DNA of 64,000 nt from Mesorhizobium sp. M00.F.Ca.ET.216.01.1.1 (GTDB lineage Bacteria > Pseudomonadota > Alphaproteobacteria > Rhizobiales > Rhizobiaceae), in NCBI RefSeq assembly GCF_004010325.2, contig NZ_SADR02000024.1:1-64000 (forward strand), in the 5' to 3' direction. Made by a program: the position numbers and the translations under genes. This document shows positions 37,931-46,295 of the stretch, piece by piece. The first letter of the stretch is position 1; each line of letters starts with the position of its first letter. The notes beneath the pieces were generated by a model. It did no database searches. It had not been told where the DNA came from and saw nothing but the letters and a program-made list of their open reading frames with translations.

Positions 37931-37999
37931 AGCATGATCCCCAACCGAAAGGTCAGCGCAGCAAAAAGTGGGAACCGGTTTTCGGAAAAGATCATGCTC
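37930..37999. repeat. rhizobial intergenic palindrome
   Basis: Ten-base perfect ends GAGCATGATC (37930-37939) and GATCATGCTC (37990-37999) enclose AAAAAGTGGGAACCGGTTTTC. This GAGCATGATC...GGTTTTCGGAAAAGATCATGCTC element is a widespread noncoding repeat of Mesorhizobium, Brucella and relatives. It sits between the membrane-protein gene and glcF, so the glc mRNA would carry it. Confidence 0.75.
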
Positions 38000-38019
38000 A
38001 AACAGTAGGGACTCTTTGC

Positions 38020-39348
38020 GTGCAGACCAATTTTTCGCTTGCCCAGCTTGCTGATCCGCATGTGGCGGAATCGGAAAAGATTCTGCGCAAATGCGTGCAT
38101 TGCGGCTTCTGCACCGCCACCTGCCCGACCTATGTAACGCTCGGCAACGAGCTGGATTCGCCGCGCGGGCGGATCTACCTGATCAAGGACATGCTGGAGA
38201 ATGGGCGCCCGGCCGACAAGGAGATCGTTACTCACATCGACCGCTGCCTGTCCTGCCTCGCCTGCATGACCACCTGCCCTTCGGGCGTCAACTACATGCA
38301 TCTGGTCGACCATGCCCGCGCCCATATCGAGGAAACCTATAGACGCCCGCTGCTCGATCGCCTAACGCGCGCCATGCTGGCATTCGTGCTGCCTCACCCC
38401 GCGCGCTTTCGTGCCGCGCTCAGGCTGGCGAAGCTCGCGCAGCCATTCGCCGGCCAGTTCGAAAAAATCCCGGCATTGAAGCCGCTCGGCGCGATGCTCA
38501 AGCTCGCACCGGCATCGATCCCCAAGGCCTCGCCGATGGCTTCGCCGGGCATTCATGCCGGGCAGGGCACAAGAAGAGGCCGCGTCGCCATCCTCACCGG
38601 CTGCGCGCAATCGGTGCTCGATCCGGCCATCAACGACACGACGATCTCGCTGCTAACGCGGCTGGGCGTCGAGGTCGTGGTGCCCCAGGGCGAGGGCTGC
38701 TGCGGCGCGCTGGTGCATCATATGGGGCGGGAGGAAGCGGCACTCGCCTCGGCCAGGCAGAATGTCGATGCCTGGACGCGGGCCATCGAACAGGGCGACT
38801 TGGACGCCATAGTCATCACCGCCTCGGGCTGCGGCACCACCATCAAGGATTACGGCTTCATGCTGCGCCTCGATCCCGCCTATGCGGAAAAAGCGGCGCG
38901 CGTGTCGGCGCTGGCCAGGGACATCACCGAATATCTGGCAAGCATCGATTTGCCCGAGCCAGTGCACAAGCCGGGTACGATCGTTGCCTATCACTCAGCC
39001 TGTTCGATGCAGCACGGCCAGAAGATCACTCGTCAGCCGAAGGAGCTTCTGGCCAAGGCTGGCTTCGTGGTGCGCGAGCCGCGCGAAGGCCATCTGTGCT
39101 GCGGCTCGGCCGGCACCTACAACATCCTGCAATCCGGGATTTCGGCAAAGCTGCGCGACCGCAAGGTCAGGAATATCGAGGCGACGGGTGCGGAAATCGT
39201 CGCCACCGGCAATATCGGCTGCATCACCCAGATCGCCTCGGCGGCGAAGATGCCGGTGGTGCACACGGTAAAACTGCTCGACTGGGCCTATGGCGGGCCA
39301 AAGCCGGAAGGCATCCGCGAAGACCGGGCGGTCGTGGCAGCCGAGTGA
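38020..39348 (+). CDS. glcF: glycolate oxidase, iron-sulfur subunit
   Basis: 442 aa from GTG 38020 (MQTNFSLAQLADPHVAESEKILRKC). The frame is open back to 37513 only because it reads through the preceding genes, and the GTG is the known family start. Two 4Fe-4S clusters bind KCVHCGFCTATCPTY and RCLSCLACMTTCPSG near residues 25 and 75. Two CCG domains follow with GEGCCGALVHHMG near 225 and HLCCGSAGTYN near 360. It carries electrons from GlcD/E to the respiratory chain. The ribosome site ahead (AGTAGGGACTC) is moderate. Confidence 0.94.
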   Translation: MQTNFSLAQLADPHVAESEKILRKCVHCGFCTATCPTYVTLGNELDSPRGRIYLIKDMLENGRPADKEIVTHIDRCLSCLACMTTCPSGVNYMHLVDHARAHIEETYRRPLLDRLTRAMLAFVLPHPARFRAALRLAKLAQPFAGQFEKIPALKPLGAMLKLAPASIPKASPMASPGIHAGQGTRRGRVAILTGCAQSVLDPAINDTTISLLTRLGVEVVVPQGEGCCGALVHHMGREEAALASARQNVDAWTRAIEQGDLDAIVITASGCGTTIKDYGFMLRLDPAYAEKAARVSALARDITEYLASIDLPEPVHKPGTIVAYHSACSMQHGQKITRQPKELLAKAGFVVREPREGHLCCGSAGTYNILQSGISAKLRDRKVRNIEATGAEIVATGNIGCITQIASAAKMPVVHTVKLLDWAYGGPKPEGIREDRAVVAAE

Positions 39349-39378
39349 CGCGCAGACGCTCCCGAGCGCGGCCGCCTT

Positions 39379-40299
39379 TCACTCAGCGGCCAGCCTGTCC
39401 GCCGTCCCGTAGGTCGCCTGATAACGTGCGCGCTGCCGGCTGAGCGCCACCATCGTGTTGCGCAAAAGGATCGCCACGGTAATCGGGCCAACGCCGCCCG
39501 GCACAGGCGTGATCCAGGAGGCGACCTCCTTGACGCTTTCGGCGTCGACGTCGCCGACGATACGGCTTTCTCCGTCAGGCCCGGTTTCCGAATTGATGCC
39601 GATGTCGATGACGGCCGCGCCCGGCTTGACCATGTCGGCCTTGATCAGACGCGGCTTGCCGACGGCGACGAATAACGCGTCGGCGCGGCGTGCGTGCGCT
39701 GCCACCGAGCGTGTCATGTGATGGCAAACTGTCACCGTCGCGCCCTCGCTCATCAGCAGGAAGGCGATCGGCTTGCCGACGATCTCGGAATGGCCGACGA
39801 CCACGACCTCCAGCCCTTTGAGATCGAGGCCGGTTTCCTTGAGCAGTTCGACCGAAGCGGCCGCCGTGCAAGGCGCCAGGTCGAGCTGATTGTAGACGAT
39901 GTTGCCGATCGAGGCCGGATGCATGCCCTCGACATCCTTGAGCGGATGCACCGCCGCCTGCAGCGTCCTGATCGGGATATGCACCGGGACCGGCCGCTGG
40001 ATGATGATGCCGGTGACGCGCGGATCGGCATTCAGGCCATGGATCGCCGCCTCCAGCTCGCCGGCGGTGATGTCGGCGGGGAACCGCCGTTCCTCGAAAC
40101 CGATGCCGGCCAGCTCGGCCTTGGCGCGCTGGTTGCGCACATAGACGTCGACCGCCGCAGTGTCGCCGACAGTGATCGACACCAGTTTGGGCGGAAAACC
40201 TTCGGCGGTGGCGATCGCTGCATCCTCGCGCACCGAGGCAATGATGCGCTGGGCAACCGGGCCGCCTCTGAGATAGCGGCTGTCATCGGACAGGGACAT
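39379..40299 (-). CDS. folD: FolD-like methylene-THF dehydrogenase, altered cyclohydrolase residues
   Basis: 306 aa from ATG 40299; an upstream extension is open but not conserved. The NADP-linked FolD fold is clear: VDVYVRNQRAKAELAG near residue 50, GIIIQRPVPVHI with Gln101, LAPCTAAASVELL, and VVVVGHSEIVGKPIAFLL near 165. In normal FolD the first block has Tyr-x3-Lys and the next loop reads KDVDG. Here Tyr53 is followed by Gln57 in place of Lys, and residues 121-125 read KDVEG. The Lys is essential for cyclohydrolase action, so this protein may act only as a dehydrogenase. It could be a paralogue, with a normal FolD elsewhere. Confidence 0.85.
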   Translation of the reverse strand: MSLSDDSRYLRGGPVAQRIIASVREDAAIATAEGFPPKLVSITVGDTAAVDVYVRNQRAKAELAGIGFEERRFPADITAGELEAAIHGLNADPRVTGIIIQRPVPVHIPIRTLQAAVHPLKDVEGMHPASIGNIVYNQLDLAPCTAAASVELLKETGLDLKGLEVVVVGHSEIVGKPIAFLLMSEGATVTVCHHMTRSVAAHARRADALFVAVGKPRLIKADMVKPGAAVIDIGINSETGPDGESRIVGDVDAESVKEVASWITPVPGGVGPITVAILLRNTMVALSRQRARYQATYGTADRLAAE

Positions 40300-40444
40300 G
40301 AAATGAACCTTCTGTCTGCGAGTGTTGCCGCCGACATAGCAAAAATGCTTGGGAAAGGGCAGCACGAAAAGCGAACCGCTATGCCTGTTGCGCGACGTAC
40401 CGGCGAACCTGCGGCGATATGCGCGCGCCAACCGGATGTCGGCA

Positions 40445-40481
40445 GAAACAAAAAGGGCAGTGCGGCAAACCGCGCTGCCCT
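40445..40481 (-). terminator. rho-independent terminator of the L,D-transpeptidase gene
   Basis: 12-bp stem with one G-T pair, AGGGCAGTGCGG (40453-40464) / CCGCGCTGCCCT (40469-40480), loop CAAA. On the minus strand it is followed by TTTTTGTTTC, about 100 bases past the transpeptidase stop. Confidence 0.85.
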
Positions 40482-40579
40482 TTCGTGACTGGCCGCATCC
40501 CCACACGGCCCGTCCCCCGTTATCCCTCGATGATCCCGAAAGCCGCGCGCTCTCTAGACCAGATGATTCGCTGCCGCAA

Positions 40580-41329
40580 CTATATCACCACCACGGTTGT
40601 ACCGATATTGACCCGCTCGTAGAGATCGACCACGTCCTCGTTGCGCATGCGGATGCAGCCCGACGACACCGCGCCGCCGATCGTCCACGGCTGGTTGGTG
40701 CCATGGATGCGGTATTCCGTCGAGCCGAGATAGAGCGCCCGCGCGCCGAGCGGGTTTTCCATGCCGCCGGCCAGATAAGTCGGCAGATAACGGCCTTTGG
40801 CGGCCTCGCGGGCGATCATCGGCGCCGGCGGGCGCCAGTCCGGCCACACGCGCTTGTTGCTGATCTTGTGCGTGCCCGACCATTCGAAGCCCGGCTTGCC
40901 GGTGCCGACGCCGTAGCGCCGCGCCTTGCCGTTCTTCTCGACCAGATAGAGGAAGTTCTGCGTCGTATCGATGACGATCGTGCCCGGCTTCTGCGGGCCG
41001 TCAAAGGCGACTTCCTGCGGCAGGTAGATTGGGTCGATCTGCGCGCGCATCACCACGCGCTTGGCCGGCGCCTGCACGGTCGCGGTGCGAATCCGATCGG
41101 GTTGAGCTTGCTGGTAGCGCCGCTGCGGCTGCTGCGGCTGCTGCACCGCTTGCCGGCTCTGCCGCACGATACCCGGAGCCCGGCCGAGCTGCAGCACCCA
41201 GGGCGCTGAAAGGTCGGGGCTTACCATCACCGGCGGCCTGTCGGCATAGCGGTCGCCGGCATTGGAGGAGCTGGCGCCGGCGGCAAGAACGGCCGCGGCG
41301 CCGAGCAGGGAAAGCAACACTGTCTTCAT
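40580..41329 (-). CDS. L,D-transpeptidase (YkuD family)
   Basis: 249 aa from ATG 41329 behind a purine-rich GGTGCGTTCCG. Signal peptide at residues 1-23 (MKTVLLSLLGAAAVLAAGASSSNA). A Gln/Arg/Pro-rich linker (QQPQQPQRRYQQAQ) precedes the YkuD domain from about residue 115. The catalytic motif is HGTNQPWTIGGAVSSGCIRM near 210-230 (His-x14-17-Ser-Gly-Cys-x-Arg). Such enzymes make 3-3 cross-links in peptidoglycan or attach outer-membrane proteins to it, and are many in Rhizobiales where polar growth depends on them. It has its own terminator. Confidence 0.92.
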   Translation of the reverse strand: MKTVLLSLLGAAAVLAAGASSSNAGDRYADRPPVMVSPDLSAPWVLQLGRAPGIVRQSRQAVQQPQQPQRRYQQAQPDRIRTATVQAPAKRVVMRAQIDPIYLPQEVAFDGPQKPGTIVIDTTQNFLYLVEKNGKARRYGVGTGKPGFEWSGTHKISNKRVWPDWRPPAPMIAREAAKGRYLPTYLAGGMENPLGARALYLGSTEYRIHGTNQPWTIGGAVSSGCIRMRNEDVVDLYERVNIGTTVVVI

Positions 41330-41543
41330 CGGAACGCACCTTGATCGTCGAACTCTCAGGGGGCGGAAAGCGCCCCCTGGTTCCGCGAACATTGGCGCGA
41401 AGCGGCAACCGAACCATGAATCGGAATGCGTAAAATGCGCTCTTGTCAGTAAACCTTTCGGTGTGGTTACCGCCGGGTTCAGGAATCTGGTAAAGCCGGA
41501 GTAAAAAGCGGCGCTGAGGCGCGTTAACGAATGGAAGTCTGCC

Positions 41544-42179
41544 ATGGATGAAAACACAGGCCTGCTCGCCGGACCCGATGGTATCGCTCGCTGCTTCTGG
41601 CACGGCAATTTGCCGGATTATCTGCATTACCACGATAACGAATGGGGCCGGCCGATCGCCGACGACCGCCGGCTGTTCGAGAAGATCTGCCTCGAAGGCT
41701 TTCAGTCTGGCCTGTCCTGGCTGACCATTTTGCGCAAGCGCGAGAATTTCCGCGAGGCTTTCGCCGGCTTCGATGTCGACAAGGTCGCCGCCTTCACCGA
41801 CATGGATGTCGAGCGCCTGCTCGGCAATGCCGGCATCATCCGCCACCGCGGCAAGATCGTCTCGACCATCAACAACGCCAGGCGCGCCCGCGAAATGATC
41901 GACGAGGCCGGCTCGCTGGCCGCCTGGTTTTGGAAGTTCGAGCCCGGCCCGGACGAGCGGCCCGAAATCGTTGATCTCGCCCATCTGCGCGCCAATCCGA
42001 CCACGGCGGTTTCGGTCCGCATTTCAAAGGAGCTGAAAAAACGCGGCTGGAGCTTTGTCGGCCCGACCACCGTCTACGCCTTCATGCAGGCCATGGGGCT
42101 GGTCAACGACCATCTCGAAGGCTGCGTCTGCCGCAAGCGGGTCGAGGCGGAACGGCTGGCGTTCAAACGGCCAAAGTGA
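41544..42179 (+). CDS. tag: DNA-3-methyladenine glycosylase I
   Basis: 211 aa. Signature CFWHGNLPDYLHYHDNEWGRP near residues 17-35 with a Zn-ligand Cys and the essential Glu33 equivalent, LSWLTILRKRENFREAFAGFD with the HhH-type lesion pocket, and a C-terminal HLEGCVCRKR holding the His and Cys zinc ligands. Removes N3-methyladenine from alkylated DNA. Start ATG 41544. Single gene, flanked by the divergent transpeptidase and a convergent small gene. Confidence 0.94.
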   Translation: MDENTGLLAGPDGIARCFWHGNLPDYLHYHDNEWGRPIADDRRLFEKICLEGFQSGLSWLTILRKRENFREAFAGFDVDKVAAFTDMDVERLLGNAGIIRHRGKIVSTINNARRAREMIDEAGSLAAWFWKFEPGPDERPEIVDLAHLRANPTTAVSVRISKELKKRGWSFVGPTTVYAFMQAMGLVNDHLEGCVCRKRVEAERLAFKRPK

Positions 42180-42194
42180 GTTTCCTTCTACCTA

Positions 42195-42446
42195 TCAAGC
42201 GCCGCTGGGGCCGGTAAGGAAAAGCCCGGCGACGATGGCTGCCAGTGCGGCGAAGGCCGGATAGATCACCAGCAGGCCGGTCATCAGCGCATCGCGCACG
42301 GTGGCGCCCTTGCGCTCGTCCGCGGCGACTTCGAACGGACCGGCGATCTGGCTTGCCGTCCTCGTTCCATGGCCGTCGGCCGGCCGCAGCAGGGCAGGCA
42401 GCTCGCCAGCGCTGTCGATGATGTCAAATTTCCGTGCCGTGGTCAT
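42195..42446 (-). CDS. small membrane-anchored hypothetical protein
   Basis: 83 aa from ATG 42446 behind AGGGGTTCTGG; an extended start at 42497 is possible. The N-terminal 55 residues are soluble and polar (FDIIDSAGELPALLRPADGHGTR...VAADERKGATVRDALM). Residues about 57-77 form one helix (LLVIYPAFAALAAIVAGLFL). No family recognised. Convergent with tag, 15 bases apart. Confidence 0.55.
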   Translation of the reverse strand: MTTARKFDIIDSAGELPALLRPADGHGTRTASQIAGPFEVAADERKGATVRDALMTGLLVIYPAFAALAAIVAGLFLTGPSGA

Positions 42447-42660
42447 GGCCAGAACCCCTTGTTTCGGCGCGCTTATCGGCTCCGATTGTGTCGGCACGAT
42501 GCCGCGAGCGTGATGGAGTTGTTTCCTTTATGGCGCGGATTGTTTCACGAAAGGTGCAAACCCTTGCCGCTCCCGGCTGCATCGGTTAGGACACGCGCGC
42601 TGTGGAAATCGGTTATTTAACCGGTCCACGGAACGCCACGAAACACTGAGTATCCATCCC

Positions 42661-44229
42661 ATGGCCGACAAATCGGAAAAGATGAAAGCGCGGCTGCCGC
42701 GCGGACTTGTCGACCGCGGCGCCGACGACATCCGCGCCGTCGAGAAGATGATGGCGACCATCCGTGGCGTCTATGAGCTTTACGGATTCGAGCCGGTCGA
42801 CCAGCCGCTGATCGAATACACCGATGCGCTGGGCAAATTCCTGCCCGACCAGGATCGGCCGAACGAAGGCGTGTTCTCGTTCCAGGACGACGACGACCAG
42901 TGGCTGTCGCTGCGCTACGACCTGACCGCGCCGATGGCGCGCTTCGTCGCCGAGAACTTTGAGCGCCTGCCGAAACCCTATCGAAGCTACCGCTCCGGCT
43001 GGGTATTCCGCAACGAGAAGCCCGGCCCCGGCCGCTTCCGCCAGTTCATGCAGTTCGACGCCGACACGGTCGGTACGCCCAATGGGGTGGCAGGCGTCGC
43101 GGCGGATGCCGAGATGGCGATGATGATGGCCGACGTGATGGAAGCACTCGGCATCAAGCGCGGCGACTACGTGATCCGCGTCAATGATCGCAAGGTGCTC
43201 GACGGCGTGCTGGAGGCGATCGGCCTTGGCGGCGATGAGAACGCCGGGCGCCGGCTGACGGTGCTGCGCGCGATCGACAAGCTGGACAAGATCGGGCCAG
43301 AAGGCATTGCGCACTTGCTTGGTGCTGGACGAAAAGACGAAAGCGGCGACTTCACCAAGGGCGCCGGGCTCGACCAGCACGCCATCGGAACCGTGCTCTA
43401 TTTCATGAACTATGAACCCGGCCCGGAAGCCGGTTCATGGCGAAAGCTGGAAACCGCCAAGGACATTTCGCCGAACGCCGCCCAGATCCGCTGGCTGAAG
43501 ACGCTCGACTATTTCGCCGATACCGGTCGCGAAGGTGTCGACGAGCTCGCCACGATTGCTTCGATCGTGGACAGCGCCGGCTATGGCGACGGCCGGGTCA
43601 TCATCGACACATCGATCGTGCGTGGCCTTGAATATTATACCGGCCCGGTCTTCGAGGCTGAGCTGCTGGCCGAGATTCCTAACGAGGACGGCCAGGTAGT
43701 GCGCTTCGGCTCGGTCGGCGGCGGCGGGCGCTATGACGGCCTCGTCTCGCGCTTCCGCGGCGAGCCGGTGCCGGCGACCGGCTTTTCCATCGGCGTCTCC
43801 AGGCTGATGACCGCGCTGAAGAACCTCGGCAAGCTCGATACGTCGGACGTAATTGCGCCGGTCGTTGTGCTGGTGATGGACAAGGACACCGAAAGCCTCG
43901 GCCGCTATCAGAAAATGGTAGCCGAACTGCGCGCCGCCGGCATCCGCTCCGAGATGTATCTTGGCGGTGCCGGCATGAAGGCACAGCTTAAATATGCCGA
44001 CCGCCGCGGCAGCCCGGTCGCCATCATCCAGGGCGGCGACGAGCGCGCCAGAGGCGAGGTGCAGATCAAGGATCTGATCGAAGGCGCGCGCATGTCGGCG
44101 GAGATCGCCGACAACGCCGAATGGCGCGCCGCGCGGCCGGCGCAGGTGACGGTGGCGGAGGCGGATCTGGTCGCCGAGGTGAGGAAGATACTGGCGGCGC
44201 AGGCTGAGGAACGGGCACGTGGCAAGTAG
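42661..44229 (+). CDS. hisS: histidine--tRNA ligase, alphaproteobacterial type
   Basis: 522 aa, longer than the 424-aa E. coli enzyme. Class II motif 1 near residue 50 (PLIEYTDALGKFLPDQD), motif 2 YRSYRSGWVFRNEKPGPGRFRQFMQFD near 105, histidine-A motif RGLEYYTGPVFEAEL near 320, and motif 3 with FSIGVSRLMTALKN near 375; an anticodon-binding domain follows with VVVLVMDKDTESLG. Alphaproteobacteria that lost G-1 in tRNA-His have a distinct HisRS, and both genes occur in this window. It heads hisS-hisZ-hisG. An inverted repeat CGGTTA-TT-TAACCG lies at 42610-42623. Confidence 0.94.
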   Translation: MADKSEKMKARLPRGLVDRGADDIRAVEKMMATIRGVYELYGFEPVDQPLIEYTDALGKFLPDQDRPNEGVFSFQDDDDQWLSLRYDLTAPMARFVAENFERLPKPYRSYRSGWVFRNEKPGPGRFRQFMQFDADTVGTPNGVAGVAADAEMAMMMADVMEALGIKRGDYVIRVNDRKVLDGVLEAIGLGGDENAGRRLTVLRAIDKLDKIGPEGIAHLLGAGRKDESGDFTKGAGLDQHAIGTVLYFMNYEPGPEAGSWRKLETAKDISPNAAQIRWLKTLDYFADTGREGVDELATIASIVDSAGYGDGRVIIDTSIVRGLEYYTGPVFEAELLAEIPNEDGQVVRFGSVGGGGRYDGLVSRFRGEPVPATGFSIGVSRLMTALKNLGKLDTSDVIAPVVVLVMDKDTESLGRYQKMVAELRAAGIRSEMYLGGAGMKAQLKYADRRGSPVAIIQGGDERARGEVQIKDLIEGARMSAEIADNAEWRAARPAQVTVAEADLVAEVRKILAAQAEERARGK

Positions 44230-44242
44230 GGCGCCAATCTTC

Positions 44243-44389
44243 CCTTCTCCCCTTGTGGGAGAAGGTGGCCGAGCGAAGCTCGGTCGGATGAGGGGTGTTG
44301 GAAGAAACTCGACGCCGCCGCTCCGTCCAGCACCCCTCATCCGTCTTGGCGCTTCGCGCCAATCCACCTTCTCCCACAAGGGGAGAAGG
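44243..44389. repeat. large palindromic rhizobial repeat between hisS and hisZ
   Basis: A 147-base element whose outer 26 bases (44243-44268) are a perfect inverted copy of 44364-44389. An inner pair GGATGAGGGGTG (44286-44297) / CACCCCTCATCC (44331-44342) is also perfect. It begins CCTTCTCCCCTTGTGGGAG, itself a small hairpin. This is a repeat family found many times in Mesorhizobium genomes. As RNA it would fold into a long cruciform between two co-oriented his genes and may separate hisS from hisZG expression. Confidence 0.8.
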
Positions 44390-44403
44390 CAAGGTGGTGC
44401 CTC

Positions 44404-45525
44404 GTGACCTCCCGCTATCCCGCCATCGCCGCGGATATCGCCAAGCTCTTTGCCGCGCGCGGCACGCATGCGGTCGAGGTGGCGGTGCTGCAGCCGGCCG
44501 ACCCTTTCCTCGACATGGCGGGCGAGGATCTGCGCCGCCGGATTTTTCTCACCGAAAGCGAGACGGGGCAGACGCTTTGCCTGCGGCCGGAATTCACGAT
44601 TCCCGTCTGCCTCGACCACATTGCCAGCCAAGCCGGCACGCCGCATCGCTATTCCTATCTCGGCGAGGTGTTTCGCCAGCGCCGCGAAGGCGGCAACGAA
44701 TTCTTCCAGGCCGGCATCGAGGACCTCGGCGATCGCGACACGGCTGCGGCCGATGCCCGTTCGCTGGCCGATGCGCATGCACTGCTTTCCCTGGTGCTGC
44801 CGGGCCAGGTACTGGCGATCACGCTCGGCGACCAGACCATATTCGAGGCGGTGCTTGCGGCACTCGGCCTGCCACGCGGCTGGCGCATGCGGCTGGCCCG
44901 TGCCTTCGGTTCTGCGGCGATGCTGGAGGCGGCACTGGCCGACCTCGCCAACCCGCCGCGCAACGGCCAGTTGTCCGGCCCGGTCGCAACCCTTGTCCTC
45001 GACGGCGACCTTGAAGCTCTTTCGGCGCATATTGCTGTCGGCATGGCGGAGGCGGGGCTGTCGGCGTCCGCCGGCCGCTCGCCGGCCGACATCGCCCGCC
45101 GCCTGATCGAGAAAGCCGAACTGCGCAGCGTGCGGCTGTCGAACGAGGCTTTTTCGGCATTGAAGGATTTCCTGGCGATCGACGTTCCGCTGGATGGTGC
45201 GAGCAGCGCGCTCGAGGCCTTCGCCACAGGTGCCGGGCTATCGCTGGGTGCGGCGCTGAAAAACTTCGCCGCCCGCGCCAAGGCGATCGCCGGCCACGGC
45301 CTGCCGACAGCAGAAATCCGTTACGATGCCGCCTTCGGCCGGCCGCTCGACTATTACACCGGCCTCGTCTTCGAGATCGCGGCGCAAAACGGCGACCGGC
45401 CGCTGGCCGGTGGCGGCCGCTACGACCGTTTGTTGACATTGCTCGGCGCTAGGACGCCAATCCCGGGCGTCGGCTTCTCGGTCTGGCTCGACCGTGTCGA
45501 AGCGTTGCGGGAGAGAGAGCGATGA
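44404..45525 (+). CDS. hisZ: ATP phosphoribosyltransferase regulatory subunit
   Basis: 373 aa from GTG 44404 just past the palindromic repeat. A HisRS paralogue: LTESETGQTLCLRPEFTIPVCLDHI near residue 58, YLGEVFRQRREGGNEFFQAGIEDLG near 84, and DYYTGLVFEIAAQ plus GGRYDRLLTLLGA near the C-terminus, with no anticodon-binding domain. It makes the active hetero-octamer with short-form HisG for the first step of histidine synthesis. The hisG start overlaps its stop (ATGA). Confidence 0.93.
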   Translation: MTSRYPAIAADIAKLFAARGTHAVEVAVLQPADPFLDMAGEDLRRRIFLTESETGQTLCLRPEFTIPVCLDHIASQAGTPHRYSYLGEVFRQRREGGNEFFQAGIEDLGDRDTAAADARSLADAHALLSLVLPGQVLAITLGDQTIFEAVLAALGLPRGWRMRLARAFGSAAMLEAALADLANPPRNGQLSGPVATLVLDGDLEALSAHIAVGMAEAGLSASAGRSPADIARRLIEKAELRSVRLSNEAFSALKDFLAIDVPLDGASSALEAFATGAGLSLGAALKNFAARAKAIAGHGLPTAEIRYDAAFGRPLDYYTGLVFEIAAQNGDRPLAGGGRYDRLLTLLGARTPIPGVGFSVWLDRVEALRERER

Positions 45526-46220
45526 TCACGCTGGCTATTCCGTCGAAAGGCCGGCTCAAGGAGCAGGCGCTGGAAATGCTGGCGGGGGCCGGGCTTGCCG
45601 TCAGCCTGCCCAGCGACGAGCGCAAATACCGCGCCCGCATCCAAGGTGTGGAAAGCGTCGAGGTGGCGTTTCTGTCGGCGTCCGAGATCGCCGGCGAGAT
45701 CGGGCAGGGATCGGTCGATCTCGGCATCACTGGCGAGGATCTGTTGCGTGAAAATCTTGCCGAATGGGAGACGCGCGCGGAGATTGTCGCCCGCCTCGGT
45801 TTCGGCAATGCCGATGTCGTGGTGGCGGTGCCCGATATCTGGCTCGACGTCGATTCGATGGCCGATCTCGACGATGTCGCCGCCGATTTCCGCCAGCGCC
45901 ATGGCCGGCGGCTGCGGATCGCCACCAAATACTGGCGGCTGACCCAGCAATTCTTTTCGCAAAAACACGGCATCCAGGTCTATCGCATCGTCGAGAGCCT
46001 GGGCGCCACCGAGGGCGCGCCGGCGGCTGGATTGGCCGATGTCATCGTCGACATCACCACCACCGGCTCGACGCTGCGCGCCAACCATTTGAAGGTATTG
46101 GCCGACGGCGTCATCCTGCGCTCGCAGGCCTGCCTTGTCGCGTCGAGGAAGCAGCGTGCAGCCGCCGATGAAGCCGTCCTGTATGACATCGCGACCAGGA
46201 TGTCATCGGTGGCGGGATAG
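45522..46220 (+). CDS. hisG: ATP phosphoribosyltransferase, catalytic subunit (short form)
   Basis: 232 aa, the short HisG form that lacks the C-terminal regulatory domain and needs HisZ, in keeping with the coupled hisZ gene. Blocks are AIPSKGRLKEQALEMLAGAGL at the start, GSVDLGITGEDLL near 65, LRIATKYWRLTQQFF near 130, and DVIVDITTTGSTLRANHLKVLADG near 172. Condenses ATP and PRPP to phosphoribosyl-ATP. Downstream an acyl-CoA synthetase starts after 75 bases, with no terminator seen. Confidence 0.95.
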   Translation: MITLAIPSKGRLKEQALEMLAGAGLAVSLPSDERKYRARIQGVESVEVAFLSASEIAGEIGQGSVDLGITGEDLLRENLAEWETRAEIVARLGFGNADVVVAVPDIWLDVDSMADLDDVAADFRQRHGRRLRIATKYWRLTQQFFSQKHGIQVYRIVESLGATEGAPAAGLADVIVDITTTGSTLRANHLKVLADGVILRSQACLVASRKQRAAADEAVLYDIATRMSSVAG

Positions 46221-46295
46221 GTCTCAATACCTTTGACGGGATTTTCACCGCCCCGGCGGGCTGATAGGCTCAGCCTGTCTGCGGAGGAGACGGCG

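Noticed and set aside
37513..38019. In-frame extension of glcF over the whole preceding membrane-protein gene, as if a fusion
   Set aside because: The region reads as low-complexity Arg/Gly sequence in this frame, while the other frame encodes a coherent membrane protein. The GTG at 38020 is the conserved GlcF start.
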